From Legionella genomosp. 1 (lineage in GTDB: Bacteria; Pseudomonadota; Gammaproteobacteria; UBA6186; Azoamicaceae): a DNA stretch of 50,013 bases. Shown here one piece after another: positions 1 through 8,520 of the stretch (position 1 is the stretch's first letter; every line of letters begins with the position of its first letter). The position numbers and the translations under genes were made by a program. Below the pieces are notes generated by a model that saw only the letters and a program-made list of their open reading frames with translations, did no database searches and was not told the origin of the DNA. The stretch spans positions 1 to 50,013 of the forward strand of contig CAMCTX010000005.1 in NCBI GenBank assembly GCA_945878715.1. The letters run 5' to 3'.

Positions 1-155
1 TCGACATAAGTGCCTGATTCGAGTTCTAGACTGTTTAAATCAACGAGATCTCGTACAGAAGATGGTAAGTAATATTCGAAGAACTCCCGTGCAACGCTTA
101 GATTGGCCATCGAACTTTTAAAAAGTTTGTCATGGGGTGAATGAACGACGTTCAT
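1..155 (-). CDS. Rpn-family (YhgA-like) putative transposase/nuclease, N-terminal part, cut by window edge
   Basis: Reading the minus strand from the ATG at 155 gives 51 codons that run off the window. The opening has the family pattern: a PHDKLFK motif at residues 8-14, then a VAREFFEYYLP segment and a leucine/glutamate-rich LNSLELESGTYV stretch. Rpn proteins are PD-(D/E)XK-fold DNA endonucleases linked to recombination and often annotated as transposases; the catalytic region lies outside this window. An AAGGA sequence about 13 bases upstream is a modest ribosome site. Family assignment rests on this N-terminal pattern only, and whether the gene is intact cannot be seen. A separate C-terminal fragment of the same family lies at 39973-40389. 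Confidence 0.7.
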   Translation of the reverse strand, partial: MNVVHSPHDKLFKSSMANLSVAREFFEYYLPSSVRDLVDLNSLELESGTYV

Positions 156-164
156 GAATATTTA

Positions 165-190
165 CTAATCCTTGTTGCATAAAGGATTAG
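165..190. repeat. 9-bp inverted repeat upstream of the Rpn-type gene
   Basis: CTAATCCTT at 165-173 pairs perfectly with AAGGATTAG at 182-190 across an 8-base loop. It sits just upstream of the minus-strand start at 155, so it could fold in that leader, where one arm includes the AAGGA ribosome site, or be an operator. A second palindrome, TCCGATA-AA-TATCGGA, lies at 218-233. Function is not determined. Confidence 0.4.
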
Positions 191-225
191 CATGAAGCAC
201 AAGGTACGCTGTGTCTATCCGATAA

Positions 226-969
<744 letters not shown>

Positions 970-984
970 CGAACCAACCCTACA

Positions 985-1006
985 GGGCCGGCCTCGATCC
1001 CGGCCC
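985..1006. repeat. palindromic repeat, copy 1 (GGGCCGG-8 nt-CCGGCCC)
   Basis: A 7-bp perfect GC stem with an 8-base loop, flanked by ACA on the left and CTACA on the right, between the convergent ends of wrbA and hda. The same layout recurs at 39924-39945 (perfect stem) and 19853-19874 (decayed stem), always with an 8-base loop and in the same orientation. It is a REP-like dispersed repeat that could also act as a bidirectional transcription end. Confidence 0.7.
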
Positions 1007-1699
1007 CTACAAATCTAATACCTCTTTCACAAAAGGAATCGTTAAACGTTTTTGTGCTTTAAGCGATGCTTTATCTAAAATGTCGAGTCTTGAAAAAAGT
1101 TGTGTCATATCACGTGGACAATGGTTTAAAAGAAAACGTGCCACCGTTTTATTTAAGACTAACCCCCTTTTCAGAGCCCGCAGTTTTAAGGTTTGTTCTT
1201 TTTGATCATCGTCTAAAGGTTCTAAGACATAACATAAGCCCGAAGACAAACGTGATTGTAAATCGGGCAGTGCTAGACTTAAATCTTTAGGCCGCAGACA
1301 AGCAGAGACCAATAAAAAATGTCCCTTTAAACGAATGGCATTAAACAAATGAAAGATCGCCTCTTCCCACTCTGTATTTCCTGCAATGAGATCGATATCA
1401 TCCATACAAATAAGTCCCACTTCTTCCATACCCTTTAAAGCCTCTGGCTTAAAATGCTGAAATTGACGCATGGGTATATAAATCGCAGGTTGACCTTGTT
1501 TAGAACGTGCTTGAGACAGCGCTTGTAAAAGATGGGTTTTTCCAGAACCTGAAGATCCACTCAAGTAAACAAAGGGCTCGCCTTCTAAAACAGCCATACG
1601 CCCTAAAGTATCTATGATTTGTGCATGATGGCCCACATAAAAATTCTCGAAGGTCGCATCATCCCTTAACTGAAAGCTTAAGGCCAATTGATCCAACAT
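1007..1699 (-). CDS. hda: DnaA regulatory inactivator Hda
   Basis: AAA+ protein that, bound to the DNA-loaded sliding clamp, stimulates ATP hydrolysis by DnaA and prevents re-initiation of replication. Its 230 residues match E. coli Hda (233). The N terminus has a clamp-binding motif, QLALSF (residues 4-9, compare QLSLPL in E. coli). A P-loop GSSGSGKT lies near residues 48-55 and a Walker B ICMDDID near 97-103, with the DnaA-like AAA+ lid following. It starts 1 nt after the stop of the DUF2066 gene, so the two are co-transcribed, an association seen in other gammaproteobacteria. It lacks the DnaA DNA-binding domain, which excludes DnaA itself. Confidence 0.94.
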   Translation of the reverse strand: MLDQLALSFQLRDDATFENFYVGHHAQIIDTLGRMAVLEGEPFVYLSGSSGSGKTHLLQALSQARSKQGQPAIYIPMRQFQHFKPEALKGMEEVGLICMDDIDLIAGNTEWEEAIFHLFNAIRLKGHFLLVSACLRPKDLSLALPDLQSRLSSGLCYVLEPLDDDQKEQTLKLRALKRGLVLNKTVARFLLNHCPRDMTQLFSRLDILDKASLKAQKRLTIPFVKEVLDL

Positions 1700-1700
1700 T

Positions 1701-2810
1701 TTATTCGGGTCCGCGCAGGGTGAAAAATAGTTCCCCTAAAGACGGTTTGGCAGAAAGATCGGGGACTAATAAATGCCCCTTAGAGAGCTCTTGTATTAGC
1801 TTATCTTGTGAGAGCGTGCTATTCAGATAAAGCTCCATACTATCAGGACCAATTTGCTGAATACGCACTTTGCTAATACAAGGCATTTTTTCTAAATACT
1901 GCATAATTCTCGCATAATCTTCAGCCTCTAACACCGCAGATACATGCAACGATAAATGCCGAATAGTAGGAAGCGCAACCGCTGTAACAGAAGTCTGTGG
2001 CTGAACCTGCTTTACTAAACGATCGATAAGGCCATTAAAGAGTGCTGCTTGATCGGCTGCTTTGCTCTCCCAGCTCGATGTGGCTGGTTTTGTGTCTGGC
2101 GTCTCGGTCCTTTCATCGCTTAGAACAGGTTGCTGGGGTACTATCGTCCACGTTGCGACCCATTCTTCGCCCTGAAGCCTTAAAGAACCCAAGACAATAC
2201 GTTCGGGATGATAGCGTTTTGAAGCCAATCGCACTTTATCGAAGGCTTTTGCCTGAATATCTTCTGCAGTCATTTGTGAACTATCTAATAAATCGATTAA
2301 GGGCAGTACTAAAGGCATGGCGCGCTGCTTAAAGTTTCTTTCCACAGTCGTTAAAAGTGTTGGATCGGTGTCGGCACTTAGCCAATGCACACCTTCGTTA
2401 TTCTCAAGCACTAACCATAACAGCGTGAGTGGACGTTCTTTGGGCACGGGAGATCCCCCTGCTTCTTTAAGAAGACGATCTACCAATGGCTCATTGAAAG
2501 TCACTTTCGCCGTACGCTGATCATCAAGTCCTTGATGGTAGGATAATTGTTTCACATAGGGATCGGGATCGCTCATCGCCTTACGAATGGATTCTTTCTT
2601 CAGAATATCTGCACCCGCAATTTTCGAAAGCAGTGCTGAAAAGGCTTGTTGGGTTAGCTTGGTGGGATCGACTTCTGCATCGTCGAGGGCAATGGGGACT
2701 TCTGCCTGGTATAAATCCTTCAGGACCTCTGCAAAAGCACCCCCTGCCCCCCATAGGACAAGAAAAGCCAGGAAAAGCACCGATTTTCTAGATAAAGCTT
2801 GTACGATCAT
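1701..2810 (-). CDS. DUF2066 domain protein, probably exported
   Basis: A 369-residue protein of unknown function. The first ~27 residues form a clear signal peptide: basic start, hydrophobic LFLAFLVLWGAGG core and an AFA cleavage site. The next ~120 residues match the DUF2066 pattern (YQAEVPI, QQAFSALLSKIAG, VTFNEPLVDRLLKEAG), and a WLVLEN segment follows. An AGGGAGAG ribosome site lies just before the ATG. It sits directly upstream of hda in one operon, a conserved neighbourhood that gives no clear function. Family assignment is fairly secure; function is not known. Confidence 0.85.
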   Translation of the reverse strand: MIVQALSRKSVLFLAFLVLWGAGGAFAEVLKDLYQAEVPIALDDAEVDPTKLTQQAFSALLSKIAGADILKKESIRKAMSDPDPYVKQLSYHQGLDDQRTAKVTFNEPLVDRLLKEAGGSPVPKERPLTLLWLVLENNEGVHWLSADTDPTLLTTVERNFKQRAMPLVLPLIDLLDSSQMTAEDIQAKAFDKVRLASKRYHPERIVLGSLRLQGEEWVATWTIVPQQPVLSDERTETPDTKPATSSWESKAADQAALFNGLIDRLVKQVQPQTSVTAVALPTIRHLSLHVSAVLEAEDYARIMQYLEKMPCISKVRIQQIGPDSMELYLNSTLSQDKLIQELSKGHLLVPDLSAKPSLGELFFTLRGPE

Positions 2811-2930
2811 AGTCTCTCCCTTGTACCATAGCCTACCGTAGCCCTCAAGACCCAGGGCACCCCTACCAATCTATCATGTAGTGTTTTAAGATAGTGCCTG
2901 TGTTTTTGTCATTGCGAAGGCCTTTAGGCC

Positions 2931-2985
2931 CGAAGCAATCCAGGCATTAAACAAGCAGCTAACTAATTATTTCTAGATTGCTTCG
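2931..2985. repeat. inverted repeat CGAAGCAATC / GATTGCTTCG before the YhhQ-type gene
   Basis: CGAAGCAATC at 2931-2940 and GATTGCTTCG at 2976-2985 are perfect 10-bp arms separated by 35 bp. A weaker related arm (CATTGCGAAGG) lies at 2910-2920. Text of the form cattgcgaag...cgaagcaatcc resembles short palindromic intergenic repeats common in intracellular proteobacteria. It ends 23 bp before the chosen start codon at 3009, so it would lie in the leader of that mRNA. Confidence 0.5.
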
Positions 2986-3008
2986 CGATGTTCAGAAGGA
3001 AAATTTTT

Positions 3009-3701
3009 ATGCAAGTTTCAACAGCTGCCAATGCCGATATTCTGGGTGAAACATCACACCGTGCTGCTATACACACTGCCACAGACCAAACGCAATACAC
3101 ACAGCTCGCCATGTTTTTTGTGGGGCTTTTATTAACAGCCAATGTCATCGGTGAAAAGCCTTTGGTCTTTGGTCCCATTATCTTGCCAGCGGGTTTGCTA
3201 TTATTTCCTATGACCTATCTGTTGGGCGATGTTTTAACAGAACTCTATGGCTTTGCCCGATCGCGTCGTGTGATTTGGATGGCCATGCTCTGCAATTTAT
3301 TTATGTGCTTGATGTGCAAACTCAGTATTAGCCTACCGGCTGCGCCCTATTGGCAACACACGGATGCCTATGCACAAATCTTAGGCAGCTCAAGTCGTTT
3401 AATGGCTATCTCAGTCTTTACGTATTTTAGCGGTGAGCTTATCAATGCCTATATTGTTTCCAGACTTAAACTCAAAATGCAAGGTCGTCTTTTTTGGTTT
3501 CGTGCCTTATGCGGGAGTTGGATTGGCGAGTTTATTGAAACATCTCTGTTTATTCCCCTGGCCTTTTATGGCCGTATGCCGAATGAAGAATTACTAAGAC
3601 TCGCGCTTTTCTACTATGCCTTTAAAGTGAGTTATGCACTCTGCGCCATGCCTTTTGCCAACAAACTGGTACAGGTTCTTAAACGACAAGAAGCAAGCTA
3701 A
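3009..3701 (+). CDS. yhhQ: queuosine precursor transporter, YhhQ/DUF165 family
   Basis: Inner-membrane carrier thought to import queuosine precursors (preQ0/preQ1) for tRNA modification. About six hydrophobic segments are visible in 230 residues. The family signature is present: MFFVGLLLTANVIGEK in the first helix, then LPAGLLLFPMTYLLGDVLTELYG (split by short loops) with the conserved acidic D/E pair, and GSWIGEFIETSLFI near the C-terminal third. The start at 3009 is chosen because AGAAGGA lies 8 bases upstream; an earlier in-frame ATG at 2988 lacks a ribosome site. The gene stands alone between an inverted repeat and the ankyrin gene promoter. No preQ1 riboswitch was recognised in the leader. 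Confidence 0.88.
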   Translation: MQVSTAANADILGETSHRAAIHTATDQTQYTQLAMFFVGLLLTANVIGEKPLVFGPIILPAGLLLFPMTYLLGDVLTELYGFARSRRVIWMAMLCNLFMCLMCKLSISLPAAPYWQHTDAYAQILGSSSRLMAISVFTYFSGELINAYIVSRLKLKMQGRLFWFRALCGSWIGEFIETSLFIPLAFYGRMPNEELLRLALFYYAFKVSYALCAMPFANKLVQVLKRQEAS

Positions 3702-3769
3702 AAAAAGGTGTGATATCACGCATAGGATCACTATTCTATGGCTGTTTATTTAGCAAAAAAGAAAGTTGC

Positions 3770-3798
3770 TTGACATTCTCTGACTTTCATGATACCCT
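3770..3798 (+). promoter_or_regulatory. predicted sigma-70 promoter for the ankyrin gene
   Basis: TTGACA at 3770-3775 is a perfect -35 hexamer. After a 17-bp spacer comes TACCCT (3793-3798), a weak -10 match. Transcription would begin about 20 bp before the ankyrin start codon. This suggests the gene has its own promoter separate from the transporter upstream. Confidence 0.4.
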
Positions 3799-3825
3799 CA
3801 AAAAAAAATAAAAACTTAAAGAGAG

Positions 3826-5964
3826 ATGAGCATGTTTTTTAGCGATAATCCAATCACAGAAGCCATTAGAACCGGTAATCTAGACGCTTTAAGCGTTTTA
3901 ATCGATCAAAATATTCATCTTCTTAGTTCCAAAGTATGGACGCATCACTCTTATCAGCGCACAGAGCTTGATTTAGCCCTGGACTGCGATCTACCTAGTG
4001 AAAATCGTATGCCCATTACCCAGCTATTGTTTGCATCTGGCCTTAACACTCGAGCAAATAGACTTGATCGCTATAAACATTTCGACTCTCCCCAAAAACT
4101 CATTGCTTTTCTGAAAAGCAACGAAAGTAAGCCTTTGGTCTTTAATCGAGCCTTTTCAGTGGTTGCCGACTATCCCATGCCCAACCTATGGGCTAGTCTT
4201 TTTGACCCCAATCCTAAACATCCAAAAACTCCAGAAGAAATCAAAAGCGATATTGCTAAGTTTTATCAAAAACTGGAAGGGTTTAGCCACTGGTATCAAT
4301 ATGAGATTCAGGAAACAGAACTTAGATTTCCAAATAACCATGAAACATTCGAAGCTTTTAAAAAATATCTAAGATGTTTTGACTTAAAGTATTATAAAAA
4401 AGTTCTATGTGCCAACCTTGATGAGCTTGATGATGGCAATCATCTTCTCAAAGAAAATCAGCAAGATCAGATGGTTTATAGGTATTACCAATCTTGTGAA
4501 AAAAGTGGCTTCACACCCCCAAAACCCATCACGTTTCAAGACTTACAAAAAGCTTTTGAAGAAGAATCCTTTAATCAAGATCGCATTGAAAATTTAATTA
4601 AAAAATTAAGCCCCAAAACTAAACAAATTGCGTTGCAATGGGTTTCTTATAGGTATAGCAAAGAAGAATCTAGAGAAAAATCGGAAAAATTTCTGCTAGT
4701 CCTTGAACTGTTATACACAAATGGCGCTAATAAGATCGATAAAGATTTAATAGAAGCTATTGAAATAAGTGATCTCAAACGAATAACACAACTTATTCAT
4801 GATGGTGTTCAACTAAACACTCAAACTGGACATAACACACCCTTAACCATTGCAGCTAAAAAAGGCGATGCACATGTTGTTGAACTACTTATACAACATG
4901 GTGCATTAGTCAACCCAACCATGTCTGATTACACCCCATTGATGTGTGCTATTGCCAGCAATCATCCTAATCGTCTGAATCTTGTGGAAATTCTTCTAAA
5001 AAATAAAGCTGAAGCAAACCCAGAACATAGGCTGAAAGGTAGCACCCCTTTGTTATTGGCGCTTGCCGAACAAAAGACAGCTATCGCAAAACTTCTTGTT
5101 TTAAACGGCGCTAATGTGAATGATAGAAGAGAGTCATTTGACCACCCTTTGCAATATGCCTTTGAGACGGAAGATCTTGAGCTTATGTGTTTGATATTTC
5201 ATAGAACTTCTAATATTGTAGCCTCCACGCTAAAATTATCTTTTAGTAAAGAACCATTATTGCTTGACTATTCAATAACCAACGGAGATGAAAAACTTCT
5301 TAGATTTTTAATTAAACACAATTCTGATATACTTATCGAGTACAATCAATCAATCAATAGGCTTATTGACACCAATCGAGTTCATAAAAATCTTAAAAAA
5401 CATTTATGCCATTTTGATAATCCAGAAACATTTTCCTATTACCTTAAGCATCATGAAAACACTGAAAACAGGGCTTTTTTCGACAGAGCCTGCGCCACTG
5501 TTTCAGACAATTCAAGGCTGCGCATGTGGGCCCGGTTGTTTGATCCAAATAGACCAAACCCCCAGCATCCAAGAACCCAGGAGACCATAGATTCTAAAAC
5601 CAAGCAGTTCTATGCAAGATTGCAAGGCTTTTCTGCTTGGCATCAAACAACCACCCACATACACCTTCGTCCTCATCAAGAAAGATGGCAAGCCTTTAGA
5701 ACTTATTTAAAAGGCTATGAGCAGGAAGAGGCCTTGATGTTGGCTTTAAATGCTCGTGATTCTCAATTTAAAGCATTACCTTTTGATATAAAGGATCTTA
5801 TCGCAGAGCAGTTAATGACAAAACAACCTAACATAAGAATGGCGTATCTGTACCATCAATTCCCAGCACAAAGATTTAGGGAAGCAGAAGCAAAACGAAA
5901 AGCAGATAGAGAGCTAAGAGCCGATGCTACCGAAAGAAGAATGGCAAGAAACTTTTTAGGCTAA
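3826..5964 (+). CDS. ankyrin-repeat protein with a duplicated flanking module
   Basis: A 712-residue protein with no signal peptide. Residues ~300-520 hold several ankyrin repeats (for example NTPLTIAAKKGDAHVVELLIQHGA near 337-360 and STPLLLALAEQKTAIAKLLVLNGA near 406-429; each shown motif is a single repeat). On either side is a duplicated ~105-residue module, residues ~82-187 and ~527-632, sharing HFD, LWASLFDPN / MWARLFDPN, FYQKLEGFSHW / FYARLQGFSAW and W/F-AF-YL motifs. The C terminus is very basic and helical (residues ~680-709). Ankyrin proteins in host-associated gammaproteobacteria are often secreted effectors, but no secretion signal was identified. GAGAG abuts the first ATG, so the ATG at 3832 may be the true start. 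It overlaps the stop codon of the convergent ankyrin gene. Confidence 0.85.
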   Translation: MSMFFSDNPITEAIRTGNLDALSVLIDQNIHLLSSKVWTHHSYQRTELDLALDCDLPSENRMPITQLLFASGLNTRANRLDRYKHFDSPQKLIAFLKSNESKPLVFNRAFSVVADYPMPNLWASLFDPNPKHPKTPEEIKSDIAKFYQKLEGFSHWYQYEIQETELRFPNNHETFEAFKKYLRCFDLKYYKKVLCANLDELDDGNHLLKENQQDQMVYRYYQSCEKSGFTPPKPITFQDLQKAFEEESFNQDRIENLIKKLSPKTKQIALQWVSYRYSKEESREKSEKFLLVLELLYTNGANKIDKDLIEAIEISDLKRITQLIHDGVQLNTQTGHNTPLTIAAKKGDAHVVELLIQHGALVNPTMSDYTPLMCAIASNHPNRLNLVEILLKNKAEANPEHRLKGSTPLLLALAEQKTAIAKLLVLNGANVNDRRESFDHPLQYAFETEDLELMCLIFHRTSNIVASTLKLSFSKEPLLLDYSITNGDEKLLRFLIKHNSDILIEYNQSINRLIDTNRVHKNLKKHLCHFDNPETFSYYLKHHENTENRAFFDRACATVSDNSRLRMWARLFDPNRPNPQHPRTQETIDSKTKQFYARLQGFSAWHQTTTHIHLRPHQERWQAFRTYLKGYEQEEALMLALNARDSQFKALPFDIKDLIAEQLMTKQPNIRMAYLYHQFPAQRFREAEAKRKADRELRADATERRMARNFLG

Positions 5965-6800
5965 TAACTAGGTTTGATATCAACGCTCTGCTGATCAGTC
6001 CTCGTTGAAGACTGCTTTATAAAAGGATTGTTACACTTCTTATGTCCTTCGAAATGTGTCCTTCCAAAACCAGGCGTATAGAACTGTCCGGTCTTTGATT
6101 GAAGATCTAAGCTTTGTAATTTTTGGATCAAACGCGTTTGGTTTAAGCTCTTTGCATAATCAAAAGCTGTTTTATCCTCATCATCCAGAAAATGTATAAA
6201 AACCTCTGGAGCCACACTTGCTTGTAAAATACAAAGAGCTACATCTTCTAGTCCTATTTTACTCGCCAATAATAAAGTGGTACAGCCATTTTGGTCTGGA
6301 AGGCTAAAGTTAATATATTTTTTCAATCTTTTAGCTTCTTTTATAAAGAAAATTGCAACCCCTGGGTTTTTATCACGAATCAAAAAATGTAAGGGGGTGG
6401 CTAAACCATCATCAAATGCCTGAGCATTAACAGACACTTCGTGTTGCAATAATAAACGTAAATAATTTTTTTGCTTGGAGGATTTTTTTCTGGATATAAC
6501 TGATAAGGCATTCAAGCCACGAATATTGTAATTTGGATCTACACAACGTGTTTGTAATAAATATCGAAGTTCCTCTAGAGAATTGTCTTCTAGTAATTCC
6601 TCATTAAATCTTACTTCTCGATTCACGATACGATTCAAAGAAGGAAAATAATAGGAAAACTTGCGATCAAAATCACCTAAGGCCTGGCTGGCACTTGCAT
6701 AGAAGTCGGCCATTATTGCATACAAGGGATCATCCAAGTCGTTTGCCTGTGGCCATTCTTCATCTTGTAACCACTCGTCGTCTGGTGATGGTGGAAGCAT
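5961..6800 (-). CDS. ankyrin-repeat protein (279 aa)
   Basis: Unidentified protein with degenerate ankyrin repeats. NALSVISRKKSSKQKNYLRL, ATPLHFLIRDKNPGVAIFFI and CTTLLLASKIGLEDVALCIL are three consecutive repeat cores at roughly residues 96-115, 133-152 and 173-192, followed by a KTAFDYAKSLNQTRLIQKL unit. The first 40 residues are acidic and rich in D/E/W; the last 45 are polar and probably unstructured. AGGAG lies 9 bases before the ATG. Its stop codon overlaps that of the larger ankyrin gene on the other strand, so the two 3' ends interlock. It lacks the duplicated module of its neighbour. It may be an effector or an internal scaffold; function is unknown. Confidence 0.82.
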   Translation of the reverse strand: MLPPSPDDEWLQDEEWPQANDLDDPLYAIMADFYASASQALGDFDRKFSYYFPSLNRIVNREVRFNEELLEDNSLEELRYLLQTRCVDPNYNIRGLNALSVISRKKSSKQKNYLRLLLQHEVSVNAQAFDDGLATPLHFLIRDKNPGVAIFFIKEAKRLKKYINFSLPDQNGCTTLLLASKIGLEDVALCILQASVAPEVFIHFLDDEDKTAFDYAKSLNQTRLIQKLQSLDLQSKTGQFYTPGFGRTHFEGHKKCNNPFIKQSSTRTDQQSVDIKPSY

Positions 6801-6830
6801 TATCTTTACTCCTGCTCATATTATTATCCA

Positions 6831-7481
6831 TCAGGCAAAGAGGCGATTGACGCATGAAAGTAGGGTATTGATTAAAGGATTGAGAATGACTGACAAGGTC
6901 TTGGTCATCATTAACACGATCAAAATCATAAAACCATAGGGCTCTATCCTATCCAATACCAGTGCTAAACGCGGGGGTAAAAAAGAAGCCAGTACCCGAC
7001 TACCATCTAAGGGTGGGATCGGAATAAGATTCACAACCATCAGCAAGGCATTCATCATAATACCTGCCTGGGCCATATAGACTAGAAAAGAAGCTTGTTC
7101 AAAACCCATGCGTACGCATGAGATGGCTAGCTTGGCACCCAAAGCCCAGCCTATCATCATCAGCGCATTGGCCATGGGGCCTGCAATGGCTACTAAGGCC
7201 GTATCGCGTCTAGGATGCTTGAGATTACGCCAGGTAATGGGTACGGGTTTGGCCCAGCCAAACATAAAACCACCCATGGTTAAACATAAGAGCGGAACAA
7301 TAATCGTTCCGACGCGATCAATATGCTTGAAAGGATTGAGTGTAAGACGCCCGAGCATGAGGGCTGTTTTATCGCCGAGTAACAATGCTACCCATCCATG
7401 GGCCACTTCATGCACGGTAATACCAAACAATACCGGCAAGGCCCAAATCGCGATTTCTTGTACCATGTTAAAATTGTTCAT
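6831..7481 (-). CDS. site-2-protease family zinc metalloprotease (M50), short type
   Basis: Integral-membrane peptidase of 216 residues with about five hydrophobic segments. The zinc site HEVAH is at residues 24-28 in the first helix, followed by the conserved GRLTLNPFKHID segment, and the second metal-ligand motif NLIPIPPLDGSRV lies near residues 151-163. This matches the compact YwhC-like branch of M50, which lacks PDZ domains, so it is not RseP. Family members cleave substrates within the membrane; this one's substrate is unknown. It begins 6 nt after grxD on the same strand, so the two are probably co-transcribed. Confidence 0.88.
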   Translation of the reverse strand: MNNFNMVQEIAIWALPVLFGITVHEVAHGWVALLLGDKTALMLGRLTLNPFKHIDRVGTIIVPLLCLTMGGFMFGWAKPVPITWRNLKHPRRDTALVAIAGPMANALMMIGWALGAKLAISCVRMGFEQASFLVYMAQAGIMMNALLMVVNLIPIPPLDGSRVLASFLPPRLALVLDRIEPYGFMILIVLMMTKTLSVILNPLINTLLSCVNRLFA

Positions 7482-7487
7482 ACTTTT

Positions 7488-7850
7488 TTAGGCCTCGAGA
7501 GCTACGCAATGCGCGGGCTTATCGTGCATCGCATGGGCGGGTGCTAAGGCAGCGCTTAATGTTTGTGCGGTATACATCTCAGAGACAATATCGCAGCCAC
7601 CGATTAATTCCCCTTGAATATATAATTGGGGGAAAGTAGGCCACTGTGCATAACCCGGTAAGGTCGCACGTATATCGGGATTGGCCAAAATATCCACATA
7701 GGCATAATGTACATTCAGGCGATCTAAAATCTGTACTACTTTGGCTGAGAAACCACATTGCGGTGCCTTAGGCGATCCCTTCATATAGACCAACACTGGG
7801 TTATGTGCGATCTGTGCCTGAATTTTTCCGATGGTTGTTGTATCAATCAT
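7488..7850 (-). CDS. grxD: monothiol glutaredoxin (Grx4 type)
   Basis: Cytosolic CGFS-type glutaredoxin that binds and transfers 2Fe-2S clusters. Of 120 residues, ~105 form the thioredoxin fold. The active-site motif CGFS is at residues 32-35, preceded by VYMKGSPKAPQ as usual. The downstream glutathione/cluster-binding WPTFPQLYIQGELIGGCDI segment is intact (residues ~70-88). GAGGAG lies 6-7 bases before the ATG. It is divergent from sodB with an 86-bp gap, linking iron-sulfur and superoxide functions, and heads an operon with the M50 protease. The tail of about 18 residues beyond the fold is His/Ala-rich and unusual. Confidence 0.95.
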   Translation of the reverse strand: MIDTTTIGKIQAQIAHNPVLVYMKGSPKAPQCGFSAKVVQILDRLNVHYAYVDILANPDIRATLPGYAQWPTFPQLYIQGELIGGCDIVSEMYTAQTLSAALAPAHAMHDKPAHCVALEA

Positions 7851-7936
7851 TATTTTCTCCTCGCGATGAACACTAGACGCAGGCCTTCGCTAATGCCAGA
7901 ATACAGGAAATCCCTATGATGGAAAAGGAAATACGC

Positions 7937-8518
7937 ATGTCTATTACACTTCCTACCTTACCTTATGCCCTCGATGCCCTAGAACCCCATTTGTCCCATG
8001 AGACCCTAGAGTATCATTATGGCAAACATCACCAGACTTATGTGACAAATTTAAATAACTTACTTCCTGGTTCTGGCTTAGAACAGGCCGATCTAGAAAC
8101 GATTATTCGAAGCAGCAGCGGCCCTCTTTTTAACAATGCGGCACAGATCTGGAACCATTCTTTTTATTGGGAGTGTCTCAGCCCAACCCTGAGCGAACCC
8201 ACAGGCGAACTCTTAAAAGCACTCGAAAAAACTTTTGGCTCTGTGGCAGCTTTCCAAGAGGCATTCACCAAGGTAGCGATTGGAACTTTTGGATCGGGTT
8301 GGGCCTGGCTTTGTAAGACTGCTGCCGGTGATCTTGAAATAATAAGCACCTCTAATGCAGCGACCCCACTTTCCAACCCAGCACAAACGCCGCTCTTAAC
8401 CTGCGATGTGTGGGAACACGCTTATTATATTGATTACCGTAATGCCAGAGCGAATTATGTCGCTTCTTTTTGGAAGCTTGTGAATTGGGATTTTGTAGCA
8501 AAAAACTTTAAAGGCTAG
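7937..8518 (+). CDS. sodB: iron superoxide dismutase
   Basis: Converts superoxide to oxygen and hydrogen peroxide in the cytosol. The length, 193 residues, equals E. coli SodB. Metal ligands are visible as His27, His74, Asp157 and His161 (motifs [15 protein letters not shown] and DVWEHAYY). The NNAAQIWNH context, with Gln at position 70, points to iron rather than manganese. The start at 7937 is preferred over an in-frame ATG at 7916 because AAGGA lies about 7 bases before it and the family begins there. argD starts 2 nt after its stop, giving a two-gene unit. Confidence 0.96.
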   Translation: MSITLPTLPYALDALEPHLSHETLEYHYGKHHQTYVTNLNNLLPGSGLEQADLETIIRSSSGPLFNNAAQIWNHSFYWECLSPTLSEPTGELLKALEKTFGSVAAFQEAFTKVAIGTFGSGWAWLCKTAAGDLEIISTSNAATPLSNPAQTPLLTCDVWEHAYYIDYRNARANYVASFWKLVNWDFVAKNFKG

Positions 8519-8520
8519 TC

